Assembly: GCA_037179515.1 (NCBI GenBank)
Contig: JAXCGZ010000096.1
Coordinates: 1 to 64,000, forward strand
DNA: 64,000 nt
DNA from: Halocaridina rubra
Taxonomy: Eukaryota; Arthropoda; Malacostraca; Decapoda; Atyidae
Reading direction: 5' to 3'
Shown here: in pieces, positions 25,818 through 36,701 of the stretch
Layout of the letters: each line of letters begins with the position of its first letter
How positions within the stretch are numbered: the stretch's first letter is position 1
Program-made: the position numbers and the translations under genes
Notes under the pieces: model-generated
What the model was told of the DNA's origin: nothing
The model's database searches: none
Seen by the model: only the letters and a program-made list of their open reading frames with translations

Positions 25818-26351
25818 TTGGCCCATGCCGTAGAAACAAACCCAGAAAGAGCCACCGAGGATAACATAGAGGAACTACCGTACAAAGTTGCTAATGTGCA
25901 ATTCACTGAACATGATGATCCCGAAATGGTCCCAACGTGCCTAGGAACCATAAATAGTGTGGAAGCTGAGATAGCCCTCGACACAGGGGCCAGTGGCATA
26001 TTTGTTGACGAAAGATTCATTAGAGATGAAGATTTCACCGGCAAGGTCATTCATGTCCGGGTTGCTGAAGGAACACCTCAGATACGACGCTGCTGTGTCA
26101 TTAACCTGGATTGAAAATACTACAAGGGAAAAGCCCCAGCTGTGGCATTGATTGGGCCTATGTACCCTGTCTTGCTGGGCCACATATTGAACCTAGCTCC
26201 TATCTCCCAGGCCAGCCTCTACCATGATGACATTTTTCAGTGGAACATCCCTCGGGCGAAGCCACAACAGCCATTTCAGCAGCAACTACTGGCTCTGACG
26301 CCAGGAATTTGGATAATTCTCCGACTGACTCCATTGACTCTGCACAGTTAG
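25818..26351 (+). pseudogene. Gmr1-like element, aspartic protease
   Basis: Active-site motif ALDTGASGIFVDE (25975-26013) within a retropepsin-like domain. One in-frame TGA at 26112-26114 interrupts it; the frame continues with VALIGPMYPVLLGHI, the usual C-terminal part, to a second stop at 26349. The reading frame is shared with the downstream integrase, so PR and INT were one polyprotein. Confidence 0.8.
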
Positions 26352-26459
26352 TACCCGTAATGTGGAACACGGAGAGTTTCCTCCTCCTTTACCAGTTGAT
26401 GCACCTCTAGAACCACTGAAGTCCCGTCCAGACTTCGCAAAACTGCAGCAGGACTGCCC

Positions 26460-27713
26460 CGGCCTCTAACGCTGGATGCAACTGGCTACCAAGGGAAGAA
26501 CCTTTACAGTGAGAAAGGAGGCCTCATCACTTATGCCCTGCAAGATGGAGTCCTTCATAGGCATGTGATTAAAGATGGCCACACCTTTAAACAGTTGGTG
26601 GTGCCCACTTCGTTGAGCCGCCATGCTATGTATGTGGCACACCATTTACCACTGAGCGGACACAGAGGCAAAGTAAAAACTCGGCACGTCCTTCAGAAGG
26701 CTTTTGCATGGCCAAATATGTACGCCGAGGTAGACAGGTACGTGTGCTCCTGCCCCGTCTGTCAATCCACCTCCACGACACCAGTACCATAAGTTCCCAT
26801 GGGCATAACTAAGCTCTCAACAGAGCCATTTTCCATGGTTGCCATTGACATATTAGGTACTATTAAGCCAGCTTAATCCACAGGGAAACAGTTCCTCCTG
26901 ATATATGTTGACCTGACAACAAGGTATCCATCTGCAGTGCCGCTATCTTCTATCACGACCGATGCAGTCGCTCTGGTCCTATTTGAAATCTGCTCTAGGG
27001 TCGGCTTCCCTGAGCAGGTCACTTCTGACAATGGAAGTCAGTTTACAAGTAGGCACTTTGAGGCTATCTGTAACCTCTTAGAAATGAAGCACATTCGTAC
27101 CAGTGTCTATCATGCCCAATCAAATGGAGCATGTAAATGCTATAACAGGACATTGAAGCGATGTTTGCACAAGGTAGTGATAGATATACCCAGGCAGTGG
27201 GACGGGTACATCCCCACTGCTCTTTTCTCCTTCAGAGACATGCCCCACAACACTACTGGGTACTCGCCTTTCAAGCTGATTTATGGTCATAAGGTCAGAG
27301 GCACAGTGGAATTCTTGGCAGAATGTTGGAACTCACCTACCATCGAGGATGACGAGAGGGACGTCCATGAGTACATTTTGAAGTTTTCATCCCATCTCAA
27401 AAAGACCTGGAAAACTGCACAATTAGCCATTAAGGGTCACCAGCAGACTGCTAAGCTCCTCTTTGACATACGTGCCCAGCGTCGTGCCCTGACATCACGA
27501 GATCGAGCTCTGTTGCTTCTTCCAGGATATACTCGCAAGCTAATGCTATGCTGGAAAGGACCATACACTGTGGTACACAGTGTGATGCCCAACAATTACG
27601 TGTTAAATGTTGATTGCAATTACCAGAAATACCATATTAACCAGCTGAGCTGTATAGTGAGGGCATGGAGGCCCACAGGGATCCTGCTCTGGCACTCTCA
27701 GCAACCCCTATAG
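26460..27713 (+). pseudogene. Gmr1-like element, integrase located upstream of RT
   Basis: Zinc-binding HHCC domain (LSGHRGKVKTRHVLQKAF, YVCSCPVCQ, 26600-26770). Core: first Asp in SMVAIDILGTI (26834-26866), second Asp in VTSDNGSQFTS (27018-27050), and the third catalytic position in SNGACKCYNRTLKRCL (about 27120-27165), where Lys stands in place of the expected Glu. The C-terminal part is LLLLPGYTRKLMLCWKGPYTVV. In-frame stops lie at 26790 and about 26874. The important point is order: it lies between protease and reverse transcriptase, whereas ordinary Ty3/Gypsy elements have integrase last. The loss of Glu would abolish strand transfer. Confidence 0.85.
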
Positions 27714-27960
27714 GTGCCCTCAGCAGCAACATTACCTCCAAGGCTACAGCAACACAGGTGCTCCATTATAGCCACCCCTTACCTCCTATATTGAAGTACT
27801 CCTCCCTTGCGGTGGTGACAGACTTACAGGAGTTGAGTTTTTTGGAAGACCCTCTGACCGCAGCCACCAACCTTGCAATTGAAGAAATAGCCTTAATTTT
27901 GATGTTGTTAAGGATCCTGCCATTCCCACTCACCGAAAGGAAAGTGTGAGTAATTGCATT

Positions 27961-28840
27961 ATGAACTCAAGACTGCAACCGAGTCAACAGGAACAACTGA
28001 ATGAGCTATTACAGGACTACGAGAACGTCTTCAATGACATCCCGGGCACTACCGCTACCCCTGAGCATCATGTCTGATTGATTGACCCAGAGCCATTTTG
28101 GCATTCCTATGGCCTTCCCCACCAGCTGTGAGTACAGCTGAAGGAAGATCTTGACACTTGAGTCCGCCTTGGAATAGTTGAAAAGAGCATTTTGCCTTGG
28201 TGTTCGCAGTTACTGGCAGTGCGTAAGCGAGATGGCAGTCAGAGGTTCTGCCTCGAATGTCATAAGCTTAGCTCCCGTACCATCTTTGATGGAGAGCCCA
28301 TTGCCAATGCCGAGAATATTTTCTCGTTACTCTCCCAAGCCCGCTGCCTCAAATTGGATCTGGCCAGTGGATATTGGAAAGTCCCGCTGAGCGAGACTAC
28401 TAAGCCTCTAACAGCCGTTTTTACAAGATACGGTCTGTACCAGTTCAGGGTCATGCCTTTTGGTATGGTGAATGCCTCTGGCTGCTTCAGCCGACTCATG
28501 AGGACAGCATTACAGGACCTCAACAATGATTTATGCCTTATAGACGACATCCTGCTGTATTCTCAAGATTGGTCATTGCCCCTTGCGACTTTCACAGAGT
28601 TCTTGCTCGTCTGAAACAGCATGGACTTCATTTAAAGCCTTCTAAATGCAAGACTGGTATCATACAAGTGCAATATCTCGGCCACTTGGTCATAGAAGGA
28701 GTTATGTCCCCTTTACAGGACAAGGTGTAAGCTATTAAGGATATGGAGAAACATGCTACTGTCACCCAACTGAGAGCATTCCTGGGTAGTGTCGGCTACT
28801 ACTAAAGATTCATTCCACACTTTAATACTACCACTGCCCC
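27961..28840 (+). pseudogene. Gmr1-like element, reverse transcriptase
   Basis: RT of Ty3/Gypsy type: LNELLQDYENVFNDIPGTT upstream, then VRKRDGSQRFCLECHKLS, CLKLDLASGYWKVPLSE with the first catalytic Asp, YQFRVMPFGMVNASG, LCLIDDILLYSQDW with the catalytic Asp pair (28525-28566), and HGLHLKPSKCK of the thumb. Stops and a frameshift near 28600 break it. The gypsy-type RT motifs with copia-like domain order point to the Gmr1-like group. Confidence 0.85.
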
Positions 28841-28849
28841 TTTGCAGTA

Positions 28850-29292
28850 AATGACCCGTCAAAGCAAGGTAAAACATCCCCTGTCCAATGGACAGACAAA
28901 GCAGAGAGAGCATTTTTCAAGCTGTGAGAAGTATTAGCGGGTGAGCCAGTAATGCAACTGGTAAACCCCAATTTTCCCTTTATCTTGCAGATCGACGCCT
29001 CAGACGAAGGCCTGGGTGCCATGCTCTTGCAAGCCTGGTCGGACAACTCAGCAGAAGTATCACCAGTGTGAAGGAAGCTCTGGCCGCATATTGGCCCATA
29101 AAGAAATTTGAAGTCCATCTGTATGGCCGACATTTTACACTGAGAACCAACCACTGTCCTCTCCTATATTTACAGACTAAAGACAAGCTGAATTCTCAGC
29201 TGAAAAGGTGGGCACTTATCCTGAATCTTTTCAAATTCACCGTCCAACTCGTTGATGGGAAGGACAATGACCTCGCTGATCTATTAAGTTAG
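28850..29292 (+). pseudogene. Gmr1-like element, RNase H
   Basis: RNase H: LQIDASDEGLGAML with the first Asp (28985-29027), LAAYWPIKKFEVHLYGRHF, LRTNHCPLLYL (Asn where Asp is usual in the DH motif), LDKLNSQLKRW-like segment and VDGKDNDLADLLS at the end. The frame changes near 29060. No integrase follows; about 800 bp of non-coding sequence leads to the 3' LTR, so RNase H is the end of pol. Confidence 0.8.
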
Positions 29293-30089
29293 TGGTCATA
29301 ACCCTCAAATGAGGAAGCTGGTGCCGTTAGCCTTAGTTTAACTAGTCTGTAAAGATTACTTCTCTGATGTGTTGTTTATTTTTTTTTTATCATTTATGTC
29401 TTTCATGCCGTACTTGTTTATTTTAGCTTACATACGTATTTCAGTTTGCATATGTAAAATGGGCTTTACTTAGTTTTCCTTAGTATAGCTTTTCTATACA
29501 CCCTTGTGGAATGTATCCATGTGTATTAACGTTATTCCTTATGAAAGACAAAGAAGATTAAGAATATTTCTTTGATTGTAGTTTCATATTCCACTTTTGT
29601 GGGACTGAAAGTCAGAACATGGCAGAAACTTTTAGTTTAGTGTTGAATAGCTGAAGCTGTTTTAAATCCAGTCGCCACTGTCAAAGATGACTTGTTAAAA
29701 ATTTTTGTTTTACGTATATTGTATTTTTTTCTGTATATCATTTTATTCCCTTATTGCATGTGGAGAATTCTTAAACTTAAATATTGATATTCTCTGATAT
29801 TTAATTGTGATTTTAATTTTCTTTAAATTTGAATTTGATCACATTCCTTTTATGTTTTGCATGTCATTTCATGTTTTTTTTTTTAAATAAGAATTGTTCA
29901 CTTTACTGATAGTATGATAAGTTTCAGTGGTAGATCCCATTTTTTTTTATTTTGTAAATTTGTTTTTTTTTTCCTTAAAATGATCTCTCATCCCTCATAA
30001 TAACACTGAAGTCACAATAATTTTCTCTGTTCTTTTTTCGCCTTCTGTAGTAGAATTTTGTTAATTCAGTATTTTCTAGAAAGGGCTTT
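29293..30089 (+). other. Gmr1-like element 3' untranslated region
   Basis: AT-rich, without coding potential. A purine-rich AGAAAGGG at 30077-30084 just before the LTR may be the polypurine tract. Confidence 0.5.
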
Positions 30090-30845
30090 TGTGACAGAGT
30101 GTTTCACTCAAAGTCACCAGAGGCTGTAGTGGATGCTTTATTAGTCAATTTAGTAACTTTTACCTGTCTTTTTTTCTTACTAAAATATTTCTTACTCCTT
30201 GCATTTTCCAGATTATGATTATTTGCAATTTATATTTCAGCTTATAGCTAATTTCAAATATATCTTATTTAATATTCTTGTATGTGTAGAATCTTCCTCC
30301 CATTTTGCTGTTTTCTGTCTTTTCTTTTTCTCATGAACAATATTATAATCCTAGTGAGTCTGTTAGATACGTTATTTATGCAATATTCTTATTATAAAAT
30401 TGCTTTGCTAATAAATTTTGTCATATAAAACTAGCTCTTGCTGATAATTTTGTTAGAAATTTGACCCTGCTGATATGTCATTAGCTGTCTAGATACATTT
30501 CAGTAACTTCTTTATTATTTGAATAGTTGACATTCCATCTGCAACGCAAAGAACGTTCTGGATATTGTTCACCAGTAACCTATTTTGCCCATAATATTTC
30601 TCTTTTTTTTAATTTGCTCCATTTGTTGCACCTAAAATACTGTCTCTCCCTTGCTTCTCTGCCATAATTGCCTGCCAGGGGCCACCACTACAGTAGCCCT
30701 CGAATTTTATATGAACAAATTACTGCTCTGAATATATATACTACAGGGGGCCTAATGACATCAAAATGAGGGAGATTGAATTGCCCTCAATTGGCAGCCA
30801 AACATCCCAGAGAAAAGAGCTCGCCTCAGCAGTCAAGCTTACATA
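30090..30845 (+). repeat. 3' LTR of Gmr1-like element, left part
   Basis: It starts TGTGACAGAGTG like the solo LTR at 47468 and is alignable with the 5' LTR from 21600 to about 22315, then switches to the minus-strand element at 30850. Confidence 0.85.
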
Positions 30846-30849
30846 CGAC

Positions 30850-31925
30850 CCCTTGATCTTAAGATCACTAAGAGCACCACCAGCTCCCCCACCAAGAGAT
30901 GGCCACCCAATTCTCAGCACTCCTCCCCGCTCGACGAGCCCTCCACATAATCTCTCATCCACACCAGTCAACGTCTTTCTCGGTTCGGCCGCCGTGGACC
31001 TTCATTCTCCTGTATTTCAATTGGCCCTTCATCCTCAGTAGACAAGTCCACTACTCTCCTAATATCCAGAACGTGCCGAGGCATCCCATCTACTGAGACA
31101 TTATTTCAGGAATTCACATTGGTCACATTACCCCTTCCCCATTGCGACGTGCATCTTGAGTTTGGCAACTTTACCTACACTTCATCTCCAATCTTGATGG
31201 AACCTGCCCCTTCGTCTCCTTTATCCGTCTTTGGTACCTTGCTTTGGATGTTGCCACTCATACTTGAAGACAACTTTCTGTGGCACAATTCCTTCATCCT
31301 GACCCGATCTAGGAGACATATTATGCCAGAAGACTGCTTCCAACGGCGACACCTAAGCCCTCTCCACCATGGCCTTGATTGTTCAATGATGTCATTCCAC
31401 AATTCCATTCCCACTAGGCCAATACTCAGCACTAAAATAGCAGTTGATATTCCATTTGTCAAGCATCCTTTTCAAAGCCTGTGATCAAAAGGCTGTACTG
31501 TTGTCTACCAAAACTTCATCAATAGGCCCCCCTTTCTAAAAACAACCCATTCAACACTCCAGCAACTTCCTCTCCATTTTCTGCTCTTAGCTCTCTCTAA
31601 AAGGCCACTCTGCCTGGTCCACAATCAACCATAGACAACTACAAATCTTGCCTATAGTGTGTTACATCAACTGCCAATCTCTTCCAGATGTCTTCCACTC
31701 TAAGCCCCCCAGCCTCATGCGCACCTGGCGGAAGATCGATCGACTGGCACTTGTCGCATCGCCTAACTACTTGCCAGGTCTTGTCTCTTGTGACTCCTGG
31801 ATCAACCTTCCTTGCTACAAACAGAGTCCTATAGACTCCCATGAGGTGCATTTGATGTAAGCCCTCCACACTCGGCACTCCAGTATCCAGCATAGCATAC
31901 TCTGACCTCTTCTGACATCTCATCC
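30850..31925 (-). pseudogene. LTR retroelement X, integrase
   Basis: Minus strand. 31639-31923: zinc-binding part (VEGLHQMHLMGVYRTLFVARK, VRRCDKCQSIDLPPG) and the start of the core (WKRLAVDVTHY, first Asp). About 31430-31510: VLVDNSTAF with the second Asp, and WPSGNGIVE with the catalytic Glu (about 31390-31420). The tail near 30960-31010 reads EGPRRPNRERR. Stops and frameshifts occur in the core. The order after RT and RNase H is normal for Ty3/Gypsy. The exact family is not resolved; this is a Gypsy-superfamily-like pol by motif. Confidence 0.8.
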
Positions 31926-33499
31926 GGAATTCCCAACCAGGCCTTCCTCACCCTAGTTAACACTTCTGCCTTGTTCTTCTCCGATGGCACAAAAGATAAG
32001 AGCAACTCCATCCCAAACTCCTCTATCAGCTCTAGCAAGGTTCCCAGGTGGCGCTTAACTATCATTTCCGAGGTTCCCTTCGTCCAAATCCTGTGTTCTG
32101 CTGTTACAGTGGACTTAAACCAACCAAATACTGTAGCCGAGTCCGTCTTCACCTCAACATCTCGCAGTCCCCACTTCACAGCTAGATTAACTCCTTTCAT
32201 TGCTGCATCCAAGAGCTCCACATTGATATGGTTATAGTCCTCTTTCTTCCTCTAACATGCACCATCCTCCACAGTCTCATTGTCAATCTCTAAGATTACT
32301 CCTGTGGCAATACTGCTCGCATCACACCACACGACACCCTTACTTGACTTCAGGGCATACCATCTCCCTCTCACTGGGTCCTCTTGTTTCACTCTCCTTA
32401 TAATCTCTTGCAGCATCTCCATCGTTTGCAGCCCAACCTTGTCTCCCCATCTGATACCCTCTGCTCTCCTCTTTATGTAACTACAAGCTACCCATAACCA
32501 ACCTGCCACAGGAAAATGGCCCACCAATTTTCCGCACACAGAAAACAGCTCTCTCCAACTTAAGTCTTGCTGCACTTCCGGAATCTCATTACCCCTATGG
32601 AAAATGAGATTACCATTCTTCCCTCTTTCCAATCTCAGATCCAAAGCAGTTCCCCCTTCCAGTGGCTCAGGTGGTTTTGTAGCCAACCCATATAGACGCA
32701 GCTGCTCCAAAACATCCGATACACTAACCTTGGTCTCTTCTACCAGTATATCATCTATATACAAGTTTGTGGCCGTTTCCATCCCTTTCCTCTTGCTTAA
32801 TACTGTCTTGATGATCTTGGTCATGATTCTTGGTGCTGAACTTAGTCTGAAGCCCAGCCACATTAGGCAGTATGTCCTTCCTCCATAATTCACGAGTAGG
32901 TACTTCCACAGCTTCTCTGCAACATGGACTTGTAGGTAAGCCGTCTTCAGATCAACTATAGCAGAGGCCCCACTCATCTATCTCCACTCCCTCAGCGTCT
33001 CACTACAAACATCAGTAGCGTCATCTCCAGTGTGAGACATAAAGTATTGGTTAAGTTCGCAGTAGTCCAGTACTGGCCGATCTTTGTTCTTGTTTGGCTG
33101 AACCACCGCCATCAATGGTAGCATTCCACATTCTACTTCTATCCCCCATGGCATCAGTATACCTTCATCAATCCACCTCTCCACCTCTCGGTCAAATTCT
33201 TTCCTAACATGCTCTCTCACTGCATTCTCATAGCAGCCCACCTTGTTCTTTAACACCAGCAGCCCCTCTTTCAAATACCACTCCACCACCCACTTAGTAC
33301 CATCAAACTCTGCAATGAAATCCTTGTCCACGATCTTGCACAGACTGGCCTTCTGGTCTGTGACTAGCTCTCCTATCAATTTCCCATCTTCCTTGGCTTT
33401 CACTTTTCCTGCCACTCTTTCCAGCCCTGCATTCACAACTGTCACTGCACACCTTATCCTGCCTCTCGCTACATGCGAAATGTTCACTGCTACCGGCAT
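31926..33499 (-). pseudogene. LTR retroelement X, reverse transcriptase and RNase H
   Basis: Minus strand. 32978-33499 is the RT N-terminus (WIDEGILMPWGIEVECGMLP, MAVVQPNKNKDRPVLDYCEL). 32252-32977 has SAIVDLKTAYLQVHV (first catalytic Asp), YCLMWLGFRLSSAPRIM, NLYIDDILVEET (catalytic Asp pair) and LFSVCGKLVGHFPVAGWL; RNase H begins at VVWCDASSIATGVILE. 31829-32221 continues RNase H (VKTDSATVFGWF, VPSEKNKAEVLTRV). Two stops separate the parts, but long stretches are open, so this is one of the better preserved pols in the window. Confidence 0.85.
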
Positions 33500-33694
33500 A
33501 TTGCCAAAAACTGCAAATCAATCACGAATTGTCACACCACCCAGTCTGTAAATCATATCCATTCCCATTACTACATCTATGCCAGTTATCACCTTAGCAA
33601 TTACAATTGCTGTAGTTCTCAGGTGTATTCCTTGCACTGTCAAGTCTATCTCTTAACTGCCCTCACATTCAATCTGTCTTCCATCCACCGTTAC

Positions 33695-34570
33695 TTACCC
33701 TTCTACCTTCGCTGTGGATTTCTCCACCAATTGAGAAGCACACACTGTGATGGAACAACCTGAATCGACATGTGCCCTCACCTTCCTTCCTCCAATGCTA
33801 ACACTGATCACTGGCAATGAAGATGGAAATGCCTTTAGTTGTCTGAGGAGGTAGCTTCCGGCACAGCAGCTACCCCTTGCCCATTTCCCTGTTTGCAGTG
33901 GCTTACAATATGACCTTCCTTCCCACACTTGCAGCACATTATGGGTGGTCGTGGCTCCTTGCACTCTCTTGCCATATGAGGCCCACCGCACATGTAACAG
34001 CAACATTGAACATCTTATTTTCTCCTTTCCTGCCTCCTTGCTGGCACTGTGATGATGAGACCCCCGGCAACTGGGACCTTTGTTGCCATACCATCAATGA
34101 AGGTCCTCTGACTGCAACTGCTGCAACTTTTTGACCCCCACCACCTGATGTTAGCACTCTAGCTCTTGCAATTAGCTCAGTCATATTCAATGTTTCAACA
34201 TTCTTTGTCTACTGAAGTTCAATGAAGATCTAATCTGGGAAACCAGTCACAAATACTAGCTTCACGCTCCACTCCAGACCCTCTCCCTTCCATCCTGCCA
34301 GTCCTGCTAATTGCCTGATCTCATTTGCAAAAACATCCACTTGCTCACCTGTCCAATGTATCTTTCTAAGCCTTCCATAGCCCTCAAACATCCCTTGTGA
34401 GAAGGCCACCTTCAATCTGCTCTCGATCTTCTTGGCATCTAGCTAATCATCATCACTCATTTCGAGATACAGAGCCAAAGTATCTCCTTTCAGGTATAGA
34501 GGTATAAGACTGGCTAAATCCTTAATTCCCACTAATTTTGCCACCTAGCTTGTGGTCGAGATAGGAAAAA
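33695..34570 (-). pseudogene. LTR retroelement X, gag zinc knuckles and protease
   Basis: Minus strand. 34230-34520 encodes capsid-like sequence (LIPLYLKGDTLALYLEMSDDD, GEQVDVFANEIRQLAGLAG, LVFVTGFPD). Two CCHC knuckles follow: CYMCGGPHMAREC (33955-34000) and CCKCGKEGHIVSHC (33896-33940). The protease active site reads AHVDSGCSITV at about 33730-33770. Small frameshifts split gag from the knuckles. The element starts near 34935, where it interrupts the Gmr1-like 3' LTR. No matching LTR pair was found for X. Confidence 0.8.
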
Positions 34571-34935
34571 AAATAATATATATCACTTACCTCAACTTAA
34601 CTCCACCTGTAAGTGTTGGAAGTTAAAAGTCCACTCACAACTGTTCAAAACCTGATTTCTTGCCCCCTTTCTTCAAACCACCGCATACAAAAAGAAATCA
34701 ACACCTACACTGGAGCTCCCACTAAACCTCCACAACTCAATAATAAAGCGATTCCATCTCACTACTCAACCAATAAAGCAAGTCCATCACACAACTCAAC
34801 AACCCCACAAGCACTTCTCTTCATCCCCGAACGTTTGCTGAAAAATTTAAACAACATTCCGTTCACAGTGTTGCCGAACATTGCTACCAGATCCAAATTA
34901 TACAAAATCATAAACGAAAACAATTGTCTCCACAA

Positions 34936-35358
34936 AACCACAGTTTTGTATGCTCTTGCAGCAGTGTAAATATTTCTGGTTAGCTGTGGCTAACCAATTA
35001 TTTTCATCCAGTAGAATAATATTGGAAACTCCTTATTAGTGTGCTTGTGCCTTCAGTTTTCCCATTATCAATGGTGTCGTTTTTGTTTCTGCAATTTCAG
35101 TGTCCTCTATTCTACTCTGCCTGGGATTCGAGGCAGCATTCCATAAATTTAATTTTAAATTTGTTCCAGCTTTCCAAAAATTAATTCAATTTTTTTTGCT
35201 TAATGTGTCATTGCATTTCCAAAATGAAAAGAAAGTTGAATTCTGAGTTTCATTTAACCGAATAGTGGTAGTACGAGTGGGGTGTGCAGGTACAGTAATA
35301 TCTGGCCTGTCTGTTTGTGAGCTTTTAACCGAGTTCAGTACTTTGTGTCCCCATAGTA
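34936..35358 (+). repeat. 3' LTR of Gmr1-like element, right part
   Basis: It begins GTTTTGTATGCTCTTGC, like 23187 in the 5' LTR, and runs to TCCCCATAGTA; the last ~35 bases of the LTR are missing. It contains a segment (34990-35120) absent from the 5' LTR but present in the solo LTR (50171-50340). About 870 bp that should lie between the two LTR halves is not present. Confidence 0.8.
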
Positions 35359-35419
35359 TCATTGGACTGTTTTTTCACACAAATCTCTTCCAACCTTGTG
35401 GATTTGAAAATAGTAAATG

Positions 35420-36701
35420 ACAAATTATATAGATATTATTTCTTCTTTCCTGGCATTTCCAACAGGAGCTCTCGATAAAGCATCAGCCACTACAATATCT
35501 TTACCTGGCTTGAACTTTTACTTCAAAATCATATTCTTGTGCATGCAAAAGCATAACTTGAAGCATTTTAGGAGCAGAAGTAAGTCTTATTTACAATGGA
35601 AACAATAGGTTTGTGATCTGTTACTACTGTCACTTTACGTCCATTTGTAAAATTATGAAACTTATTTAAACCAAAGATTATAGCTAACATTTCTTTTTTA
35701 ATTTGAGCATAGTTTTTCTCAGTTTTGGTTAATGCTCTACTTGTGAAAGCTATCTGCTTTCCTTCTTGCATAAACGTTGAACCAAGTCCATATTCAGATG
35801 CATCATTCTCAACTGTCAACTCTTTTTTTTTGGATCATAGAACGACAGCGTAAGACTGTTCACAATCAATTCCTTGGTGCATTGAAAACCTTCCTCTTGA
35901 TTTGAGGACCAATTCCATGGTACGTTGTTTTTCAGTTAGTTGTACAATGGATATAGAATATCAGAAATGTTAGGTAAAACCTTGGACATGTAATTCACCA
36001 TACCCAGGAAACAGCATAACTCATTAGCATTTTGAGGTGTTGGGAACTCAAATATCGATTTCCTTTTCTCAGGATCAGACCGAAGACCATCTTTGCCTAT
36101 TACAAGACCCATAAAGACCACACTATCTGAACGAAGAACAAATTTCTCTCTATTTAAACAAACATTTTGTTCACGAGATCTTTTGAAAAATAATTCTAAG
36201 TTTTGATCTTGTTCTTCTATGGGTTTGCCATGAATAATGATGTCATCAGCAATGCAAATAACTCCAGGTAGATCTGAAAATGTACTTAGAATACGTTTTT
36301 GAAAAATTTCCGAGGAGACACTAAGACCAAAAGGAAGTCTTAATCACCTGTATCTACCAAAACATGTCTGAAATGTTGTGTTAACATGATAGAGCTTTAT
36401 CAAGTACAACATACCAATAATCAGAATCTAGATCAGCTTTAGAAAATATACAAGACTGTCCTAAGTCATGTAACTTATTTTTAAGAATAGGTAATGTGTA
36501 TGCACACGTAGCAAAAACTTTGTTCAGTTCCTTCGGATCTAAACAAATTCTATTATCACCATTTCTCTTTGAAGTAATCACTAATTGACTTACCCATGGA
36601 GTAGGTTGTTCAACCTGTTTTAGAACTCCCATACTCACTAACTTATCGAACTCAGTTTTGAGTTTAGATCTAACAGAAATAGGTATACGTCTGTCAGGCA
36701 T
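35420..36701 (-). pseudogene. Gypsy element B, reverse transcriptase and RNase H (truncated)
   Basis: Minus strand. 36381-36701: RT start (MPDRRIPISVRSKLKTEFDK, WVSQLVITSKRNGDNRICLD, CIFSKADLDSDYWYVVLD with the catalytic Asp). The catalytic pair is in ICIADDIIIHGKPIEEQ (36210-36260, different frame). 35936-36121: MVFMGLVIGKDGLRSDPEK and LCCFLGMVNYMSKVLPNIS. 35568-35819: RNase H (NDASEYGLGSTFMQEGKQ, VVTDHKPIVSIV); its end (KPGKDIVVADALSRA) is at about 35470-35510. The element stops there; integrase and 3' LTR are missing. Confidence 0.85.
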
